Assembly (NCBI RefSeq): GCF_000003815.2
Contig: NC_049988.1
Location: forward strand, 18,264,920-18,328,919
Source: Branchiostoma floridae
Lineage: Eukaryota > Chordata > Leptocardii > Amphioxiformes > Branchiostomatidae
Length of the DNA stretch: 64,000 nt
Reading direction: 5' to 3'
How positions within the stretch are numbered: position 1 is the stretch's first letter; the number at the start of each line of letters is the position of its first letter. Shown piece after piece: positions 59,401-64,000 of this stretch. The notes beneath the pieces are model-generated. The model was given only the letters and a program-made list of their open reading frames with translations. It did no database searches and was not told where the DNA came from. The position numbers and the translations under genes were made by a program.

Positions 59401-62400
59401 CTGACAGTTATTTCACACAAATTCCTTTATAACAAATAAACACTTTAATACATTACATAAAATACATTTGCAATATATATATTGTACAATAGTGTCTACT
59501 AGTATATATAATACAAACATTAAACTATTTCATCATCATCATTTAACTAATAATTTTAACTAATCATCTGTTTGTGAGATAGCATATCAGCATCAACATG
59601 TGGCTTATTTGCAATACAAACTACATGTATTAAGTGGAGTCCTGGTACCCCCCATGCAGAGCCTTTTCACTTGGGCACGACAAAGTACGTATATATGAAG
59701 TGATTTAGGAAGGTACCGGCTTAATCACGTTAGAAAGCCATAATGAAAATGTGTAAAATCAGCATAATTCCTTTTCAAGTATCCCTATATTCCCCATGTG
59801 GAGCCCTAATTAACATAACCAATCAATCATAATATTTTTGACAGTTATGCATGGTTTACACACAAACAACAGTACAAAAAAAATTCATGACTGTCCCCTG
59901 TATAATGGTGCGGTCCAATAAGTGGTCGGTTATTAGAATAACCGACCACTTTTGAGGTTACTGCCTGATAACCCATGGGAAATGGGGGCCTCTGATTGGC
60001 CAACTCCATCTGGCTATATGATAATATACTGTAATTCCTGATTTTTTCAATGTACTGTTATGTTCACGGTTTTCATGGTGACGACTGTAACACAAACTTG
60101 TCATTACTGATAACAAATAATTCACAGAATTTTTTATGTGCCCCTGCCACCAACGTGAACATTTAGCTCCGAGAACAAGTTCAATTTTCTCAGACCATGA
60201 AAATTTGGTACCGAGAAGACAAAGTGAATTACAGTAGCTAAATGGTACATACAGAACGCTGGGTCTCGGCTGGGGAGGAAAGGACCCATCGGAGTCGTCC
60301 GAGGCTGACACGTGAGCGGAGAGGGAGGAGATTCTCCAGCCACTGTCGCGCAGCACGGGGTGACACACCTCCATGGCGGACCCCACGTGCTCCACTGTCC
60401 CCAGCAGGCTGGTGCTGACCTTCTGTAGAACTCCCTGGATGTCGGACATCTTCTTCTGTAGGTGGAGAAAACTAGTCAGCTGGAGAAATCTAGCCTGGTA
60501 TCCAACCGTATTATAGCTCCTGAGTCTCTTCTGTATTTGCGGAGAGGACAGAAGAGACTCGGGAGCCATGATACGGCTGGATATCAGGCTAGGAGAAATC
60601 CCACAACTGGGCTTAATCTAGTTCAGGTATAATTCATTGAGAATAAATACCAGACTCGCCAACTAGCAATTACTCAAGCAACTGGATATGATTTTTTAAA
60701 TGGTCAGACCGTCTCAGACGTTTCAGATAACATCTGTTTTCTTTTTTCCCGCTATCTTTTGGTGTCACTGATGTCTGACCTTTTCCAAAATCATAACCCC
60801 CACAGGATGGGGAACAACAGACGTTAAACCGGAGAGTGAGTGAGTGTGTGAGTGATATCCAGTTGCTTGAGTAATTGCTATTTGGCATATTTTACTACTA
60901 GTACCTGGATGTCTAACCTTCATTAAAGTAAATACCAGACCATTATTATTATCATTGTGGGAACCCCACTACTGACGACCTGTCACACCTAACTTTTGCA
61001 CATCTATCTGCAAGTGTTCTTTAAAACTATCCAGCAAAGATGCCCCAACTGTGCTTGGTGATAAGCTTGGCAAGGGCCATGGAGGAGAGCCACTGACCTT
61101 GTAGTGCTGTTCGTTGTCCTTTCTGTGCTTGAGAGCTGCCTGCAGATCATGCAACTTCCCCTGTAGTGAGATGACTCGCTGAGCAAGGGCGTGATTTTCC
61201 TGCTGTAGTCCCAGGTTCTGGTTCTGGAGAAGAAATCCATTCATAGGTAAGTCTGATGCAACTAGCCTGGGTACAACCTGATTTCTACCAGGGCTTCTAA
61301 GCACTCGCTGCCCTAATAAGTAGAAATTGGATGGTACCCAGGCTATGACGGTACCCAGAGTTATGTTGAAAAAGAGCTGGGCAACCATATCGAAAAGAAA
61401 TTTTCCAAGAAGATCTTGGATGTTATCAACATGATAGATTATATCTCTCACTTGTGAGTAAACGGACATTTGACAAATAAGTTTTCCTGTAGTGACTGCT
61501 GGCTCAAAACTTTTGTGTGGTACTCTGGCTATATCCAAGACATTTGTAACAGAAAATAAGTGCCATGGTATGAAATAAATCTGACCTTGAAAGCGATAGG
61601 AAGTTTCCATGTAAAGCATGTTCTAGATTTGGTAAAACTAAAAGGTATCAGTGGAAGTTGGGAGACAGAAGCCTACCTGGAGTTTCCTCACACCCTGTCT
61701 GCTGGCAGCCAGAGTGCTCGCCAATTCCCTGTTGTTGGTTTTCAATGAGGATAGCTTCTTCCTGACAAAGGATGAATTTCCTGAAACAAAAAAAAACAAC
61801 ACTTAAAACTTTCATGGACATAAAACAAGATACGTTTTAAAAATATGCTGACCTAATTTAACAATACAAATGTTCTGATTAATCAAGGACAATTCTTTAT
61901 GCATGAAGATATTGTAGACACCTAAGAAATACTGATATCGTTGATAACTAAGTACCACTAGTAGTAGTAGACAAGGATCATCATATTTCTAAGGATTCTT
62001 ACCACTGTAAATCCTGGACCTAGGGTCTGAGATCTCCATTTTCTTCTCTTGGATCTTCTTCTTCATCTTATTTTTCAGTTCCGCCATCTTGTTGGTGGAC
62101 TTGTTGAGTCTTCCCCGAGTGACCCTGCCCACTTCCTTCTCTTGCTCCTCATCTGTAGCTCCATCAGTTTCCATGATGGTTGAACTTGATGCCATCCTTC
62201 CCCTTGGCTTGTCTTTCTCATGGGTAATCTGAAATTTCAATGAAATTATGGGTGAATCACTGAATGAAATCATAAAATTTATGAATGCATTGCTGGATGC
62301 ATGATGAGTGTAACTTGTTAAAAGTCAGAGTTATGTTTATAAAGAAATGGAATTAAATCATAGGTGTAACAGTGGGATTCAAGCGCTGCCATGCATGCCA

Positions 62401-62906
62401 AACTGACCACGTCAACAACTCAGAGCTTTTGGCGTTGTGGTTTGAACGTTGGATTTGTGATCTGCCGATCCAGGTTCGATCCCGGTTGTCTAGGCACGTT
62501 GTTTCTTTCTACTCCCCTGTTGTTTCATAGGGAAGATCAATCAATCAATCTAAGATATCTATTGGATATGTAATAGACCTGTTACCAGATACTAGTAACA
62601 TGTATTTCAGCCCGACTGTTCATTATTTAGCGTTTTTTTTCTGCATAATATTTTCTAAGGTGAAAGCCGACTATGTAGTATTTGAATTTGAAAGAACTTG
62701 AGCACTGGTCCCCTCGGATCGAATGTCTCAAAAATATCGGTAAAGAAAACGAAGTAGTGAGAATTTTTCCAACACGCGACGCTAACATTACCCTGCTTAC
62801 TATATAACTCCAATAATGCCAATAGATACCATAAATTGTCCTTATTTCTCACCTTTTTGGTTAAAATCCCCGAATCTTTCCGACGGTTCCTTCCAACCGA
62901 CGCCAT
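53437..62906 (-). CDS. SGO1: Shugoshin (protector of centromeric cohesin), 3' end not resolved
   Basis: Shugoshin recruits PP2A to centromeres and shields cohesin from removal in mitosis and meiosis. Twelve exons on the minus strand: 62853-62906, 62003-62228, 61677-61780, 61098-61223, 60253-60455, 58636-58847, 58056-58160, 57328-57618, 56734-56831, 56064-56198, 53798-55620, 53437-53512. Phases join throughout, giving at least 1151 residues, longer than human SGO1. The basic N-terminus is followed by a predicted coiled coil at about 95-170 (FVRKKLSSLKTNNRELASTL, then NQNLGLQQENHALAQRVISL), the PP2A-binding family hallmark. The C-terminal YKEPNLHSKLRRGDPLT matches the shugoshin motif that binds phosphorylated H2A. 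The long 1.8-kb exon is Ser/Asp/Glu/Lys-rich. Exon 53437-53512 ends at a strong GTGAGT donor, so a final exon is probably missed. SGO1 versus SGO2 cannot be assigned. Confidence 0.85.
53581..53715. repeat. (CA)n microsatellites
   Basis: CA tracts at about 53582-53602 and 53655-53690, then a CTCACT repeat, lie in the last resolved shugoshin intron. Confidence 0.9.
54425..54725 (-). repeat. In-frame duplicated acidic module in shugoshin
   Basis: Two units of about 160 bp each encode a version of KKKQDVLV(M/T)ESDSSDEED followed by NHTRRGKTSKT and KDI-PIPES. They are in tandem within the large exon and keep the reading frame. The SDSSDEED core resembles a casein kinase 2 target. Confidence 0.85.
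56283..56440. repeat. Possible degraded Tc1/mariner-like MITE
   Basis: CTGTCTATATATAGG, ATAGACAGGTAGTCA and AGTGGTCAAATTGGCCAGGCAG resemble the interior of the element at 36002-36179. Ends are lost. Confidence 0.4.
59145..59390. repeat. Inverted repeat spanning the assembly gap
   Basis: GTTAATGCCCCGCCCCGAGGTGTATATGGTGTGATAAT on the left is matched in inverse by text from ATTATCTCACCATATACACC to CCGAGGCATTAACG on the right. The unit probably folds back on itself, which may be why it was not assembled. Confidence 0.7.
59237..59336. other. 100-N assembly gap
   Basis: Exactly 100 N characters, a conventional placeholder, lie in the shugoshin intron between exons 60253-60455 and 58636-58847. The true length is unknown, and the exon phases on each side still agree. 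Confidence 0.99.
59920..59951. repeat. Perfect 15-bp-arm palindrome
   Basis: AAGTGGTCGGTTATT and AATAACCGACCACTT are exact inverses separated only by AG. Near-zero spacing and perfect arms imply a recent or selected hairpin. It lies in a shugoshin intron. Confidence 0.9.
60665..60930. repeat. Foldback MITE family F, copy in shugoshin
   Basis: Begins AGCAATTACTCAAGCAACTGG, folds back through ATATCCAGTTGCTTGAGTAATTGC, and ends with ACCTGGATGTCTAACCTTCATT. The centre has extra sequence (about 60795-60850) compared with the copy at 36181. Confidence 0.65.
62421..62560 (+). repeat. tRNA-derived SINE, copy 2
   Basis: CTTTTGGCGTTGTGGTTTGA and GGTTCGATCCCGG take the places of A and B boxes, and the anticodon-arm region GTTGGATTTGTGATCTG matches the copy at 23510-23640. 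Similarity continues past the tRNA part (TTTCTACTCCCCTG). It lies in shugoshin intron 1. Confidence 0.65.
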
Positions 62907-63692
62907 CTTGGAATCAAACTACCCGGCCTTCGCTCTGATTGGTCAAATCCGATGTTCCCTCGCATTACGTCATGCGCTGACCGTTGGACTTTGTAAATAG
63001 GGGTAAGTGCTATCATAGGGAAAAATAATGACATTTATTTGCTTTATTTTCACAAAATAAGTTCTTTTTTAAGCACATAATTTGAAAAAATATAAATTTT
63101 GGTATCTAATATAAACTATTAATGGTATTTGATGAAAGAATTAATTTTTTTTATTCAAAGATTTACCCAATACTGCATAATGGTCTCGCCCCACCAGCTG
63201 GAGTAACATGTGCATACAAAACGCCGTTGCGGGGAGACTGTACATTGACTGATCGCCTCTCCTAAGAGCGCCACGGAACTCGACGCCAGGTTGTTTTCCT
63301 TTGAACAATTACTTTAAAGTACAGATCAAAGAGCCTCTAACATCTCGAGCAAAACTTGAGCAGCGCGTTTCTTCGTATTATTTGCCATCGAAGACATGTT
63401 ACGTGACAAGGAAATTATTGCATCTTGAAGGTAAGCTTGAGGTGTTTTCGACCAGGTGTGGCGTCTTAACTGTCCACGCATCGATAACTTTCAATGTTAA
63501 GAATTCTGTTGCTTCGTGACCCGGCTACGGGACGACTGTCAGCAATGTGCCGAGTGTGTTTTACACGCAAACTAACACCGTTCTTGACATGTTTTCCTGA
63601 CTTAAATACTTAGTAACAGACTCCGCCCCCTTTTCAGGTGTACTGCAACATTCTTGTGGGTTCTAAGGCGAGGAGGAAGTATTCAAGAAAAT
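62907..63692. promoter_or_regulatory. Divergent shugoshin / right-edge gene promoter region
   Basis: 786 bp between outward-facing start codons. CTGATTGGTC at about 62936-62945 is a CCAAT box in inverse orientation, close to the shugoshin start. A likely non-coding first exon of the rightward gene ends at a GTAAGC donor (about 63430), and its intron ends at the TTTTCAG near 63638. Confidence 0.5.
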
Positions 63693-63745
63693 ATGGCAAT
63701 GGACGTAGACGCCCTACAGATTGCAAAATCTGTGGAGAAGAGATT
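63693..63745 (+). CDS. First coding exon of an unidentified gene, cut by the window edge
   Basis: ATG at 63693 opens MAMDVDALQIAKSVEKR and the exon closes with TT before a GTAAGT donor at 63746. The Met-acid-hydrophobic pattern looks like a helical N-terminus, but I do not recognise the family from 17 residues. An in-frame second ATG at 63699 could also start. No continuation exon is found before the window ends at 64000. The gene is divergent from shugoshin. Confidence 0.55.
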
Positions 63746-64000
63746 GTAAGTACTGTTTTCTTGTACTAGTTTTCTTGTCAAAGGGTTAAATTCAGCCTAC
63801 AATTACTGTACAATTTACAGAGTTAACAAGTTTGGCAAGCACATTAGTTAAAATTTATAGAACCAATCATGGCTAATTTTACAGTATTGTTGACTTATTG
63901 CCTGAAGGCGTTTGGTAGAAACAAGCGTTGCTTAGCTATTATCTTCCTACTGGTGGCAATACAGAGATATGGACTTTGGATTATGAACTTAATTCTCTCT

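Overview
The window is animal genomic DNA. Split genes with GT-AG introns encode proteins that align from end to end with human orthologues as I remember them. Intron positions, intron-dense genes, many small non-autonomous DNA transposons and one 100-N assembly gap (59237-59336) suggest a draft invertebrate deuterostome genome, most likely an amphioxus (Branchiostoma). The species is inferred from style and protein similarity; nothing in the sequence proves it.

Layout, left to right: the last three coding exons of RBM48 (+, to 3797); N-myristoyltransferase NMT (-, 6874-17119); calaxin CLXN/EFCAB1 (+, 17536-21496); the C2orf76/UPF0538 orthologue (-, 22491-24426); the spliceosomal DEAH-box helicase DHX8 (+, 26110-41095, 22 coding exons); an NADP-dependent isocitrate dehydrogenase of the IDH1 type (+, 44933-49557); a large shugoshin (-, 53437-62906); and the first coding exon of an unidentified gene (+, from 63693). 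NMT/CLXN, C2orf76/DHX8 and shugoshin/unidentified gene are divergent pairs that probably share promoters. RBM48/NMT, CLXN/C2orf76 and IDH1/shugoshin are convergent. These are housekeeping and ciliary genes in ordinary linkage, not a pathway cluster.

Introns and intergenic DNA carry transposon relics. They include two 1.55-kb Harbinger-like elements in opposite orientation with TAA target duplications, hAT-like elements with 8-bp duplications, a Tc1/mariner-like MITE, several foldback MITE families and two tRNA-related SINE-like families.

The most unusual feature is a recurring pattern of local duplication across exon edges. In NMT, CLXN, DHX8 and IDH1 I find at least 15 places where a segment spanning one splice junction (part of an exon plus neighbouring intron) has been copied next to itself, once or up to about six times. 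This leaves partial exon copies, many with intact splice sites. NMT also carries an apparent +1 frameshift in one exon. All exon coordinates were derived by hand from splice consensus, reading-frame continuity and remembered human orthologues.
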